Origin: an uncultured Flavobacterium sp.
Lineage (GTDB): Bacteria; Bacteroidota; Bacteroidia; Flavobacteriales; Flavobacteriaceae
Assembly: GCF_951805225.1 (NCBI RefSeq)
Contig: NZ_OX638201.1
Span: 1,116,001-1,180,000, forward strand
DNA length: 64,000 bases
Reading direction: 5' to 3'
Below, piece after piece: positions 35,162-43,695 of this stretch. Numbering within the stretch: position 1 is the first letter of the stretch; each line of letters begins with the position of its first letter. The notes under the pieces are model-generated. The model did no database searches. It saw only the letters and a program-made list of their open reading frames with translations, and was not told where the DNA came from. The position numbers and the translations under genes are program-made.

Positions 35162-36907
35162 TTAATTTATCTGTACAATACTTCCTTTAACTATCGCCAC
35201 CGCTGCTGATGACATTTCTGCTCCGGCACTTCCTTCGGCTTTAAATTGAGCGGTTGCTTTTAGATTTACATTAGTGCCTTCAATTTTTACATCGCCTGTT
35301 GCTTTTATCGAAATATCGCCCGCACTTTCCATTTTTATTCCTGCGCTGTCAATTGTAATCACGTTCGAATTTTCATCTTCAATAACTATAGAACCTTTGT
35401 CTTCGTCGAGTGTTATTTTTTTTCCAGCGGGAGTTTCAATGGCGATTGATTTTTTATCATCATCAAAAAGTACTTTCATTTCACTTCTTGTAAAAATTCC
35501 TTTTTGATGATTATCGTCAGATGCTTTTAGCGGAGCAGGTTTTGCGCTGCTGTGAAGCATTCCTAGTACAATCGCATCATTAGGATCTTCGTTGATGAAG
35601 CCAATAATTACTTCGTCTTCAATTTCTGGCCTAAAAAAAGTTCCTCTATTGTCACCGGCATCGAGGGCAGCAACTCTGCACCAAATACCTTGTTCTTCGT
35701 TATTGATAATTGGTATTTTGACCAAAATTCTGTCTTCGCCGTCAGGATCGTCCTGAAGTTGGGTTACAATACCAATATGCAGTCCTTTTATGGATGGAAT
35801 TATTCCGGAAGCCGATGGTGTATTGACATCATAAGTTTCAGAAAACCATTCCGGATTTAATCCAAATTGTGCGTTTACAGTCCAATTTCCGTTTGCAATT
35901 TCATGGAAAACTCCAGTAATATACGCTTTGCCATTAAAACGATCTCCAACGCCTTCAAGCATAATAATTGTGTTGGGTTTTACTGCGGGAATGCCTTGAA
36001 ATTTCACTCTTCCGCGAACTTTTGACAGTTGTTGAAATAATAATTTTGCATCCGCCCAATCTTGCAATTCGGTATCGGTAACATGACCGCCATGACGTAA
36101 TTCTAAGTTTTCGAGCTTTACGATATCGGATAAATCCGAAGGAGATAAATTTCCGTTTAGACTTACGCTTGGATCTTTGGCTTCAATTTCTAATAATTCC
36201 TGATTGGATGCATTCCAACTGAAAGAGGAAACTTTGGCAAACTGATTTCGAGCATCAATTTCGGCATCAAAATCCAGCATACTTGCACCAAAGGCAACTG
36301 TTTCTACTGCTTCTGAAGCTAAATCTGGTTTTTTAATCGAAATTTTGCCGTTTTCAACGAAACATAATTTTCCATTTGCCTGTGCACGAGAAACTATAAA
36401 ATCCCAATCAGAAGTATTGTATTGCACTAACTCTTTATGACTATAATTAGTGCTTTCGACATCTTTTTCTAATCCGTAAGTGCCTATAATGTCTTCAAAA
36501 GCATCACTGTCTTTTACGTCATAAAAATATTTGCTTTTTCTGCCAATGGTCATTTTTACTGCTTCGTCTTTGCATTCCACAATTAACAGTGATGAATTGT
36601 CTTTTATTTTTATGGAATGTTTTACAACGATTCCTTTATAAATAGTTTCTTCGTCACTGTGATAACCGGCTTTTATTTCAATTTTTTTCCCCGGAATCAG
36701 CAAATCTTCGTTGCTTAATTTAAAATCTCTTGCAGAAGCATCTCCATCGGTCAAAATAATTTGCGCCATCGGTATTCTATTTACTTCGTTATGAACTACA
36801 ATGCTCATTACTTGGTAAATACCAGATAGCTCATTTCCCTCAATGAGCAATTTGTGCGTTACTAAATCTGCACTTTTACTGGTTTGTATGACGCCGCTAT
36901 TGTTCAT
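35162..36907 (-). CDS. VgrG-like central spike protein (Afp8-like)
   Basis: The 581-aa protein has an N-terminal gp27-like hub (residues 1-330; HKLLIEGNELSGIYQVMSIVV), a phage_base_V/gp5 OB domain (GLHIGIVTQLQDDPDGEDR, about 385-403, then NEDPNDAIVLGMLHSS), and a C-terminal beta-helix of repeated short strands (ISIKATGDVKIEGTNVNLKA). It forms the trimeric needle below the tube. Its start codon abuts the LysM gene's stop (TAGATG). No C-terminal effector domain is fused, so cargo is likely carried in the tube lumen. Confidence 0.93.
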   Translation of the reverse strand: MNNSGVIQTSKSADLVTHKLLIEGNELSGIYQVMSIVVHNEVNRIPMAQIILTDGDASARDFKLSNEDLLIPGKKIEIKAGYHSDEETIYKGIVVKHSIKIKDNSSLLIVECKDEAVKMTIGRKSKYFYDVKDSDAFEDIIGTYGLEKDVESTNYSHKELVQYNTSDWDFIVSRAQANGKLCFVENGKISIKKPDLASEAVETVAFGASMLDFDAEIDARNQFAKVSSFSWNASNQELLEIEAKDPSVSLNGNLSPSDLSDIVKLENLELRHGGHVTDTELQDWADAKLLFQQLSKVRGRVKFQGIPAVKPNTIIMLEGVGDRFNGKAYITGVFHEIANGNWTVNAQFGLNPEWFSETYDVNTPSASGIIPSIKGLHIGIVTQLQDDPDGEDRILVKIPIINNEEQGIWCRVAALDAGDNRGTFFRPEIEDEVIIGFINEDPNDAIVLGMLHSSAKPAPLKASDDNHQKGIFTRSEMKVLFDDDKKSIAIETPAGKKITLDEDKGSIVIEDENSNVITIDSAGIKMESAGDISIKATGDVKIEGTNVNLKATAQFKAEGSAGAEMSSAAVAIVKGSIVQIN

Positions 36908-37603
36908 CTATTGTTGTTTTTGAAGAGGAGGGAAGAATATTTTTTGACCAATTTTCAGCTTTCTAAAATTTATAATCTTATTAGCTTTTGCTACTTCAAG
37001 ATAGTATTTTGAATCACCGTAGATTCTAAATGACATTAGCGGAAGCGTATCGCCTGCTTTTACAGTTCTGGTATGTGTTAAATCAGGAGATTGATTGTTT
37101 TGCTGTTTTGCCCTTAGCTCATCTTCAACAACTCCTTTAAACTTTCCTTTTGCAATTGCTCTAATTGGCGTTCCGTCTGGTCTGAAAAGTTTATATTCAA
37201 TGGTCATTTCCGTAAGAGATCCTTTGAATAACAAACTTCCCCAGGCAATTTTCAAGTAATTTGGCTTGTGTTCTGTGCCATTATATTCTAAAATTACTTT
37301 TCTAAAATGCTCAATGTCTTCAATAACACCATTTTCGGTAGTTTCTTTTCCGGCAATAACGCCTGTTCGATCAAAAACAAAATCCAATTCTAATTCCTCC
37401 GGAGCAATCGCTGTAAATCTTGGTGCAGGACTGCTCGTTCCGGCGGCTTGGGTTGTATCTTGTTCTATTTTGTAATGAAAAGTATATTTCTCGGGATTCA
37501 TCAAAGTAATAAACTCTTCAATATCCGAAACAGGATTGTTGAATTGAGGATCGCTGTAAGCAATGATCTTCAGCTTTTTTAATTCACCATTAGTCGTTGT
37601 CAT
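36908..37603 (-). CDS. LysM-domain hub protein (Afp7-like)
   Basis: ATG 37603 was chosen because it lies 1 bp after the stop of the DUF5908 gene; the protein then has 231 aa. Residues about 1-170 form the CIS tube-associated domain (PEKYTFHYKIEQD, then FVFDRTG and WGSLLFKGSLTEM). The C-terminus is a LysM domain (TVKAGDTLPLMSFRIYGDSK), then LKIGQKIFFPP. Family knowledge: Afp7 bridges tube and spike. It lacks a signal peptide, as expected for cytoplasmic assembly. Confidence 0.92.
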   Translation of the reverse strand: MTTTNGELKKLKIIAYSDPQFNNPVSDIEEFITLMNPEKYTFHYKIEQDTTQAAGTSSPAPRFTAIAPEELELDFVFDRTGVIAGKETTENGVIEDIEHFRKVILEYNGTEHKPNYLKIAWGSLLFKGSLTEMTIEYKLFRPDGTPIRAIAKGKFKGVVEDELRAKQQNNQSPDLTHTRTVKAGDTLPLMSFRIYGDSKYYLEVAKANKIINFRKLKIGQKIFFPPLQKQQ

Positions 37604-37604
37604 A

Positions 37605-37769
37605 TTAGCGTTCTTTTTTTCGTTCAATAATCTTCATTACTTGCTCGACACACTCAGCCACATTATCTTTTTCATTATTGGATGAAGAAGAAGAGGCAGG
37701 TTTTGCATTGGAATTTGAGTTTTCGTTCACGTTTATTTTAATGTGAAGCTCTTTGATTTCAATTGGCAT
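37605..37769 (-). CDS. DUF5908 small eCIS protein (Afp6-like position)
   Basis: The start at 37769 (MPIEIKELHIKINVNE) gives 54 aa. The opening MPIEIKEL is the hallmark of DUF5908, a family found in eCIS and related loci between the tube and LysM genes. The centre is a Ser/Asn-rich linker and the C-terminus a short charged helix ending ERKKER. A longer frame from 37862 overlaps the tube gene and was not used. Function in the particle is unknown. Confidence 0.88.
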   Translation of the reverse strand: MPIEIKELHIKINVNENSNSNAKPASSSSSNNEKDNVAECVEQVMKIIERKKER

Positions 37770-37776
37770 GGTAAAA

Positions 37777-38223
37777 TTATTTTTTGTGAAGAGTGAAATA
37801 ATTATAAGTAAGCTCAAAGCTTTCAATAACAATTTTGCTTTCCAGAGCGCTAAAATCTTCAACTGCCCATTTTACGGGATAGGCATGTACAACTTTCCAG
37901 TGCATCAAAGGTTCGTGATCTTGATTCAAGAGTTTTACAGTTAAATCTACGGGCTTAAATTCGAAATTTTCTATTGCTTTTCTGCACCATTCAATTACGT
38001 CAGAATCAATAAGAATTCCTCTTTTGAGAACCAAATTTGGATATTTGGTTTTTACAGGAACTTTGTGTTTGAATCTGTTTTCTCCACCCTCGACAAATTC
38101 TTCCGTTTCAAGATCTACGGATAGTCCTGATACAGATTGAAATTGATGGTCTTTTTCTTTTGTTCCAAGTTGATCAAATTCAACCAGAAAATGAAAACCT
38201 ACGGGTGGATAGTAATTAGCCAT
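37777..38223 (-). CDS. Inner tube protein, second copy (Afp5-like)
   Basis: The 148-aa protein has the T4 gp19-like tube family core: PVGFHFLVEFDQLGTKEKDH, then SVSGLSVDLETEEFVEGGEN, PNLVLKRGIL, and the C-terminal TYNYFTLHKK. It pairs with the preceding tube gene by 2 bp. In Afp, one tube paralogue sits at the junction with the baseplate and the other forms the shaft. Its insert near residues 55-65 (GGENRFKHKV) is a little different from the first copy, fitting the junction role. Confidence 0.92.
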   Translation of the reverse strand: MANYYPPVGFHFLVEFDQLGTKEKDHQFQSVSGLSVDLETEEFVEGGENRFKHKVPVKTKYPNLVLKRGILIDSDVIEWCRKAIENFEFKPVDLTVKLLNQDHEPLMHWKVVHAYPVKWAVEDFSALESKIVIESFELTYNYFTLHKK

Positions 38224-38225
38224 GA

Positions 38226-38654
38226 TTAGTCATTTTGAATAGATAAACCTTCGTGAACCAATTCTATTGACTCGATAGCAACTTCGTTTCCATCGGCTTT
38301 TAAATCAGTTGACTGCACTTTTGTTGGCCACGCATTTTTTACTTTCCAGGTAATCACTGGTTCGTGTTCCTCGTTAAGTAATTTGATGGTGATATCCCTT
38401 CTTTCGATGGTGTTTAGTTTTACCGTATTCCACCAGGCATAATATTCATTATCGCTTTTAAAAGTGCCTCTTTTCATGGTAATGTTAGAGAACTTCTGCA
38501 TTCCCGGCATCTTTATCTTGCTGTATTCCGGACTTGCGCCCTGACGGTATTCAATAACTTCAGTTTCTACATCTAATCCGGAAACCTCTGTAAAACCTAT
38601 TTTTGTTCCACCCCAGTCAACTGAGAAATGAAACTTTGATAATGGATAACTCAT
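38226..38654 (-). CDS. Inner tube protein, major copy (Afp1-like)
   Basis: The 142-aa protein is the canonical Hcp/gp19-type tube subunit: SKFHFSVDWGGTKIGFTEVS, then GLDVETEVIEYRQGASPEYS, KMPGMQKFSNITMKRGTF, and SIELVHEGLSI. It follows the sheath gene by 31 bp and abuts the second tube gene. It is probably the abundant shaft subunit. Lumen-facing charge would decide which cargo fits, but cannot be judged from sequence alone. Confidence 0.94.
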   Translation of the reverse strand: MSYPLSKFHFSVDWGGTKIGFTEVSGLDVETEVIEYRQGASPEYSKIKMPGMQKFSNITMKRGTFKSDNEYYAWWNTVKLNTIERRDITIKLLNEEHEPVITWKVKNAWPTKVQSTDLKADGNEVAIESIELVHEGLSIQND

Positions 38655-38685
38655 GATCTATATATTTTTAATGATGATTATTTAA

Positions 38686-40860
38686 TTAAGATTCCTGCAT
38701 TTTGTGAGAGAAACGAAGGATGATAAACTCAGCCGGACGAACTACTGCCAACCCAATTTCGATTATCATTTTACCGTCTAAAATATCCACCGCAGACATG
38801 GTTTGTCCCAGTCCGATTCTTACATAAAAAGCTTGTTCAGGTTTTGCTCCCGCCAAAGCTCCGGCTCTCCATTGCAGAATTAAGAAATTCTCAATCATAG
38901 CTCTTACTCTTATCCAGGTATTGGCATCGTTAGGTTCAAAAACGAATTGTTCGGTTGCTTTTTTAATGGATTCTTCGGCCATATTAAAAAATCGGCGAAC
39001 CGGAACATAACGCCATTCGCTATCGTTACCAGCTAAGGTTCTTGACCCCCAAACCAAGGTTCCTTTGCCGGTAAAAGTTCTAATAGCATTGATAGATTTA
39101 CCTGCTACGGTATCAATATTCAATCCGTCTTGTATATTATTAGTGATTTTTACCGTAGGAGCTATGACATAGTTTAAACTAACATTTGCCGGTGCTTTCC
39201 ATACGCCACGATCACCATCGACTCTTGCATAAATTCCTGCTATTGCAGAACTTGGTGGCAGCGTTATTGAAAGATTAGAAATTTCGGAAAGTATTTTATT
39301 GTAGGTAACATTATCAAGCTCTGTAATATCTGCTAAAAAGCGGCCATTCATGGCACCGTTATTTTGATCATTTGGTTTTGCGGTTGTTACAGCAGCAATA
39401 ATTGCATCAATATTAGCGGTAATAGGTGCAAAAAGATCAACATCAATGGTGATAGCTGCCGGAAAGTCAAGGATAGAAGCTGGTGCTGTGAAATGCAAAA
39501 TTTTTGGAATTTCTGAAAGTACAGTAGTAACTCCTGCAGCTCCTTTAACATTAGCGGTTATTTTTACTTTGGTATTTGCAGCTTTTGCTTTCCCTAATAA
39601 ATCAGCCAAATTGGTTTTAACGCTTTCAATTTTATTAGCTAATTCAAAAGGATCAGTGAGATTTTTTAAGACAGCCTTAATAGCGTCTCTGGTTGGTTGG
39701 TCTTCTTCATCAGAAGCTATTGCTGCTAATGCTGCTTTTTTAATTTTTTCTTTTTCTCCTATAAGGTTGGCCAGATCTTTAGTCAAAGTTTCTAACAAGG
39801 GAATAAAGATCGTGTTTTTTGCAACCGTAAAAGTTCCTGCGGCTGCAGCTGCGGCATCTGCATCTGCTTGTGTTCCTCCTCCGGTTATAACTGCTTCTGC
39901 TGCTGTAGTTGCTGCTGCATTATTAAAGCCGGCTGCTGATTCAATAAACTTCAAAACTTCGGCTATACTTCCTGTTAGATTATCATTTGTTCCCGGAACT
40001 GTTTTTAGCTTATTGATTAATGGTGCAATTGCAGTTTTTGAACCTCCTAAATCACTTAATACAGTTGACATTGCATCAGGCGTAGGTGAGGTGAAATGCT
40101 TAATCGCAATTTCACTTGCATTGTATCTGTAATCTAGAATAGTCTCTAAATGCGGATAATAAGCAGCTCCATATTTTAAAGTATCTTTCTCTGAACTAAT
40201 AACTCCTCTCAAATCATCAATGTTTGTATCTGTTGGGCTAGTAGCATCATAGCTAAGCGTGTCGATAATTGTAAATCGATCCTGCAGATTTCTACATTGG
40301 TTCAACGCATCATTATACAAACCATAAAAATCAGTTGTATTAATACCGGTAACTTGGGTAGCATCCGGAAAAAGGATAAGCGTTGGTTCATCCATTTTTT
40401 CTAATTCAAGCAAACCTTTTTTTAATTGAGAACTATCATTTATAGAAGTTACTTTTGTATCAGCGTCATCCAAATCTTCGCCATAACGGCCAACGGATAT
40501 AATGTAACATGGACCGCCGCCATTTGCAAAAAACAATTGCATCGAATAATACATCAAAAAAGGCTGTCTGCTAGATGGTTGATTTACAATCACAGATCTT
40601 GCTGTCGAACCATTATCAACTATATCATTAATGGTAACACTAATTGTTGTCTCTGGTTTTGCAAAGCCAAAAAAGCGTTCGTATTCTAAAAGAGATGTTA
40701 TTCTTGTTGGTTTCAATTTCAAATCTCCGTTAATCTTGTTCGTGGCTTTTTCGGTATAGCCAATAAAAGCAGGAATCGCTGTCTCTACCTGGGCAACAGA
40801 AGGAGGAAACTTTACGATTTCCTCAACATATACTCCAGGCGTTTTGTAAGTTGTTGCCAT
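38686..40860 (-). CDS. Contractile sheath protein with a large insertion (Afp2-4-like)
   Basis: At 724 aa this sheath is roughly 200-250 residues longer than simple eCIS sheaths. Residues 1-245 and 515-724 match the sheath core: TTYKTPGVYVEEIVKFPPSV at the N-terminus, IAGIYARVDGDRGVWKAPAN (about 540-559), and the C-terminal FEPNDANTWIRVRAMIENFL and VRPAEFIILRFSHKM. Residues about 250-515 form an insertion rich in Ala and Thr (for example AAATTAAEAV and ADADAAAAAAG), with helical Lys-rich and beta parts. Insertions here are exposed on the sheath surface in known structures. This is the only sheath gene; Afp has three. The insertion may decorate or stabilise the particle. Confidence 0.92.
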   Translation of the reverse strand: MATTYKTPGVYVEEIVKFPPSVAQVETAIPAFIGYTEKATNKINGDLKLKPTRITSLLEYERFFGFAKPETTISVTINDIVDNGSTARSVIVNQPSSRQPFLMYYSMQLFFANGGGPCYIISVGRYGEDLDDADTKVTSINDSSQLKKGLLELEKMDEPTLILFPDATQVTGINTTDFYGLYNDALNQCRNLQDRFTIIDTLSYDATSPTDTNIDDLRGVISSEKDTLKYGAAYYPHLETILDYRYNASEIAIKHFTSPTPDAMSTVLSDLGGSKTAIAPLINKLKTVPGTNDNLTGSIAEVLKFIESAAGFNNAAATTAAEAVITGGGTQADADAAAAAAGTFTVAKNTIFIPLLETLTKDLANLIGEKEKIKKAALAAIASDEEDQPTRDAIKAVLKNLTDPFELANKIESVKTNLADLLGKAKAANTKVKITANVKGAAGVTTVLSEIPKILHFTAPASILDFPAAITIDVDLFAPITANIDAIIAAVTTAKPNDQNNGAMNGRFLADITELDNVTYNKILSEISNLSITLPPSSAIAGIYARVDGDRGVWKAPANVSLNYVIAPTVKITNNIQDGLNIDTVAGKSINAIRTFTGKGTLVWGSRTLAGNDSEWRYVPVRRFFNMAEESIKKATEQFVFEPNDANTWIRVRAMIENFLILQWRAGALAGAKPEQAFYVRIGLGQTMSAVDILDGKMIIEIGLAVVRPAEFIILRFSHKMQES

Positions 40861-40881
40861 AATTGAATTGTTTTTTAATTA

Positions 40882-41718
40882 TTAAATAAATATTTCTGAA
40901 TAGTATTTACTATCGATTTTTGTTATTGATTTTACAGATGGATTTGGATATTGACTTTCTGCCGGTTCTGCCGGATTAAAGTCATTAAGCGGGTCAATTT
41001 CAACAAAACCGGAGCGCGTTAATGGTTTTGCTGTCTTGGTTTCAATTATAATTCCTGCTTTACGGTTGATATATTTCCAAAGAGTTTTTCGATTATCAAA
41101 ATGAATTTTAAAGTTTGGACTTATCATTTTTCCCAAATCGTCTATAATGTTTCCTGAAATGTCGTCGCCTTTAGCGTTTATTGAAACAAGTCCAAAGACA
41201 TTTTGTTGTTCTGACGGCTGAAGCGTAGAAATTAAATTGGCTGTGGTTTTTTCAGATACTAAATAGGCATTCGAAATAAGTTTGTTATCATTTATTTGTG
41301 GAAGATATTTAAAAGAAGCAGGTTCAGTCAATGGTTTTACATTACTGAAGAGATATACCTGAGTAAGAGCAAAATCAAGATTAGTATAATTTTCAAATTG
41401 ATAGTCATTAATTTTAATTAAAAACTGTAGGTTCAGATCAGCAGGGACTTTTATAAATGGGTCAGATTCAGCCTTGACTTTAATGTATATTCCGAAACCT
41501 GTTCTGGTTTTTTTGAATATCATTTTGTAGTTTCTAAGTACAGTATTGGTTTCTAAAGTTGGCGTTATTGTCGAAAATGTATCTGTATCAAATTGCTGCA
41601 GCATTTTTGCTTTATCAGCATTTATCATACTTGCAAAAGTTTTTTCTCCATTATTCAAAAAATAATTATGAAAAAGCGTTACTTCAAATAACAATTCATA
41701 TGTAGCAGTAAAACTCAT
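40882..41718 (-). CDS. Unrecognised 278-aa protein of the eCIS locus, possible second cap protein
   Basis: The protein starts MSFTATYELLFEVTLFHNYF and is beta-rich, with GFGIYIKVKAESDPFIKVP (about 75-93) and a central Ile-rich strand. I do not recognise a family. It overlaps the DUF4255 gene by 4 bp and precedes the sheath gene by 21 bp, a position that in Bacteroidota eCIS loci often holds a protein of this size near the cap gene. AlgoCIS has more than one cap-associated protein, so a cap or tail-terminator role is a reasonable guess, not shown by sequence. Confidence 0.75.
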   Translation of the reverse strand: MSFTATYELLFEVTLFHNYFLNNGEKTFASMINADKAKMLQQFDTDTFSTITPTLETNTVLRNYKMIFKKTRTGFGIYIKVKAESDPFIKVPADLNLQFLIKINDYQFENYTNLDFALTQVYLFSNVKPLTEPASFKYLPQINDNKLISNAYLVSEKTTANLISTLQPSEQQNVFGLVSINAKGDDISGNIIDDLGKMISPNFKIHFDNRKTLWKYINRKAGIIIETKTAKPLTRSGFVEIDPLNDFNPAEPAESQYPNPSVKSITKIDSKYYSEIFI

Positions 41719-42317
41719 GACTGTTCTTTTCTTTTGGTTGTTCCTGAAAATTCGCCAATAAGTTGTCCTTCTGCCTGAACAATATTGCGTTCGATTTGTA
41801 TCATACTCACTTTATATAAAGCCGACGGAAGCTGTTTTCCGCCCAATGTTCCCCAGATATAATTCAATTCTTCAAAAGTGGGAGTGTAGAGTTCAACCGT
41901 AAATCTAAAATTGTCTACATTGCTCATAGCGCTAGTACTTCTGTTAAAGATGGTATTGGCTTGAGTAAAAAGCCTTTTCCCTTGAAAAAATTCAATAATT
42001 TTCGAAATATCCTTAAGTGAGTTGATGTATTTGTCTCGATTCGCGCTAAAAAGGATATACAGATTTAAATTGACGACACTATTTTTATAAATTGTTTTAG
42101 TATTTTCAACACTATGATTTGGGAAGTTTTTTAAAGTAGCTTCTTCGGCTAAATTGATTACAGTAAGTGCAACGCCATCTTTTAATGCTTCGCCTGTATC
42201 ATCTTTTTGAGATTCCAAAAAAGCAATATTTTCAGGAACAACAGATTTCTCCAACCCAATTTCGGCTAGATAGTTGTTTACTTGTTCTGAAATTATTTGT
42301 ATTACTTCAAAAATCAT
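41715..42317 (-). CDS. DUF4255 cap/tail-terminator protein (Afp16-like)
   Basis: This 200-aa protein is the first gene of the cluster. It contains the DUF4255 hallmarks: VALTVINLAEEATLKN, NLNLYILFSANRDKY, IEFFQGKRLF, and the C-terminal TFEELNYIWGTLGGKQLPSA. Family knowledge: Afp16 caps the tube and sheath at the distal end and stops polymerisation. It is translationally coupled to the next gene (ATGA overlap). The transcription start for the cluster must lie between 42318 and about 42480, but no clear TAnnTTTG element is found there. Confidence 0.92.
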   Translation of the reverse strand: MIFEVIQIISEQVNNYLAEIGLEKSVVPENIAFLESQKDDTGEALKDGVALTVINLAEEATLKNFPNHSVENTKTIYKNSVVNLNLYILFSANRDKYINSLKDISKIIEFFQGKRLFTQANTIFNRSTSAMSNVDNFRFTVELYTPTFEELNYIWGTLGGKQLPSALYKVSMIQIERNIVQAEGQLIGEFSGTTKRKEQS

Positions 42318-42483
42318 CTTTTGATAAAATTTATTATAAATACTAAATGAAATTAACTGAAAGGGATATGATTCTGGGCGCAGAGTATAATTAGAAATTG
42401 GGGGCTTCTGACTGTGCTTAAAACTTATGATAAAAACAGGGCTTTTAATATTTGACTAAATTAGATAAATGTAAGTGTACCAT
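42318..42483 (-). promoter_or_regulatory. Probable eCIS promoter region, no clear consensus
   Basis: This AT-rich stretch directly precedes the first eCIS gene and follows two hairpins that would end upstream transcription. I searched the minus strand for TAnnTTTG and found no match, so the cluster may depend on an alternative sigma factor or an activator. The assignment rests on position only. Confidence 0.35.
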
Positions 42484-42508
42484 AAAAGGGGAAAATTCCC
42501 CTTTTTTT
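42484..42508. terminator. Hairpin with T-run between HEAT gene and eCIS
   Basis: AAAAGGGG and CCCCTTTT form the stem around AAAATT, followed on the plus strand by seven T. It is the second of two hairpins that isolate the eCIS cluster from the gene upstream. Confidence 0.6.
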
Positions 42509-42585
42509 ATTTATTTAAAATATTGGTTTTTAGTTAGTTGTAGTCTGTTTTTGATTCTTTGAAACCAGAAAGATTTTAAGCAAAA

Positions 42586-42613
42586 AAAAGCTCCAGATTT
42601 CTCTGAAGCTTTT
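42586..42613 (-). terminator. Rho-independent terminator of the HEAT-like gene
   Basis: On the minus strand, AAAAGCTTCAGA pairs with TCTGGAGCTTTT with one G-T wobble, and eight T follow. It begins 11 bp after the stop of the 42624 gene. Confidence 0.8.
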
Positions 42614-42623
42614 GCTGTGTGAC

Positions 42624-43691
42624 TTACATCCATCTCTCATCAATGAGTTCGGGTGTTTCAAAATCAACTATTCTTTCTTTAGGAAGCATTAGTTTTTCAA
42701 TCTGATTTTGGTTGATATATTGTTTTTGTTCTTTGATAAAATCAGAAACATCTAATACAAAATCAATATTTTCTTTTATCAGTTTCTCAAAATCCTCTTT
42801 GTTTAAATCAAGTTGAATGGTTTGTCTTTCGAGTTGTTTTCCAAAATAATCATAGTCGGGATTCCATTTTGGTGTTACTTTTTGTAAAATCTCTTTAAAG
42901 ACTTCTTTTTTTATCCAAAGAGCCAATACACTTTCCTGATTTTCTTTTTCTCTCGAGTTGTAATCGTGCATTATTGATAGAAAACTTAGTTGTAATGAAT
43001 TCGCTTTTAGATAACTATAATCAGGTTTTTCAAGATCTTGGCTTTCTGTAATAGCGGCAGCTGTACTTTTTTCATTAGCAAGATATAATACAATATGCTC
43101 CTTTGATATATAACTATATGGCGGAGTATCAAGAGTATCAAGGTTTTTCATTAGATATCCTATTATATTTTGTCCATTTTGAGGCAACTCTTTTAGTCTG
43201 TCTGAATAACTTTCAAGTGCTATCGCAAAACTTTTATAGCTGGATTCTCCTAAAACAGGAGCTTTTCTTCTGAATTCAAAATCCCATAAAACTAGTCTTT
43301 TGGTGGCGTATTTAGCTATTGTTTCATTTGCCTGCGCTTCTATTTGTTCTAAATATTTTTTGGCCTCATTAGTACCAATGTCTGCAAGTGCCCAAGTACA
43401 TTTTCTCTGTAAAGGAAAATACTCATTCCATCTAATGTATTCAAAGTCCGAAAATGCTACTTTAAACAAAGTTTCTGCCGTAATAGGATTTGAAATATCC
43501 TGAAAAGCACTGGCCATATTTTCATGATCCTTATGCCAGTCAGATTCGAAGATTTCACAAAGAAGTAAAAGAATTTCTTCGTCTTCTTTATAGCGATAAA
43601 AAAAAGGAATTTTGCTATTATAAAATCCATCACCGTCTTTCTCGGCTATAAATTTTTTTAATGTAATTAAATCAGTTTCTCTTTGGTTCAT
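42624..43691 (-). CDS. HEAT-like repeat protein of unknown function
   Basis: The start at 43691 (MNQRETDLITLKKF) gives 355 aa; a start 21 bp upstream would overlap the beta-lactamase-family gene. The N-terminal third is HEAT-like: EDEEILLLLCEIFESDWH, then CTWALADIGTNEAKKYLEQI. The C-terminal two thirds have a different, unassigned fold with many aromatic residues and end ETPELIDERWM. It is translated 4 bp after the beta-lactamase-family gene and ends at a terminator. A short decayed copy of its 5' part lies at 45055-45112. It is close to, but transcribed separately from, the eCIS. Confidence 0.7.
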   Translation of the reverse strand: MNQRETDLITLKKFIAEKDGDGFYNSKIPFFYRYKEDEEILLLLCEIFESDWHKDHENMASAFQDISNPITAETLFKVAFSDFEYIRWNEYFPLQRKCTWALADIGTNEAKKYLEQIEAQANETIAKYATKRLVLWDFEFRRKAPVLGESSYKSFAIALESYSDRLKELPQNGQNIIGYLMKNLDTLDTPPYSYISKEHIVLYLANEKSTAAAITESQDLEKPDYSYLKANSLQLSFLSIMHDYNSREKENQESVLALWIKKEVFKEILQKVTPKWNPDYDYFGKQLERQTIQLDLNKEDFEKLIKENIDFVLDVSDFIKEQKQYINQNQIEKLMLPKERIVDFETPELIDERWM

Positions 43692-43695
43692 TAGT

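Noticed and set aside
39446..40132. Plus-strand 228-codon frame opposite the sheath gene
   Set aside because: It is the antisense of the sheath's Ala-rich insertion; codons mirror the sense frame and there is no promoter or family match.
12895..42317. Type VI secretion system
   Set aside because: No TssJLM membrane complex, TssB/C pair or ClpV is present; DUF4255, DUF5908, LysM hub, tape-measure and Afp15-type ATPase identify an eCIS.
42484..42508. Hairpin as an internal regulator of the eCIS
   Set aside because: It lies upstream of any likely eCIS start and pairs with the HEAT gene terminator; read as part of transcription insulation only.
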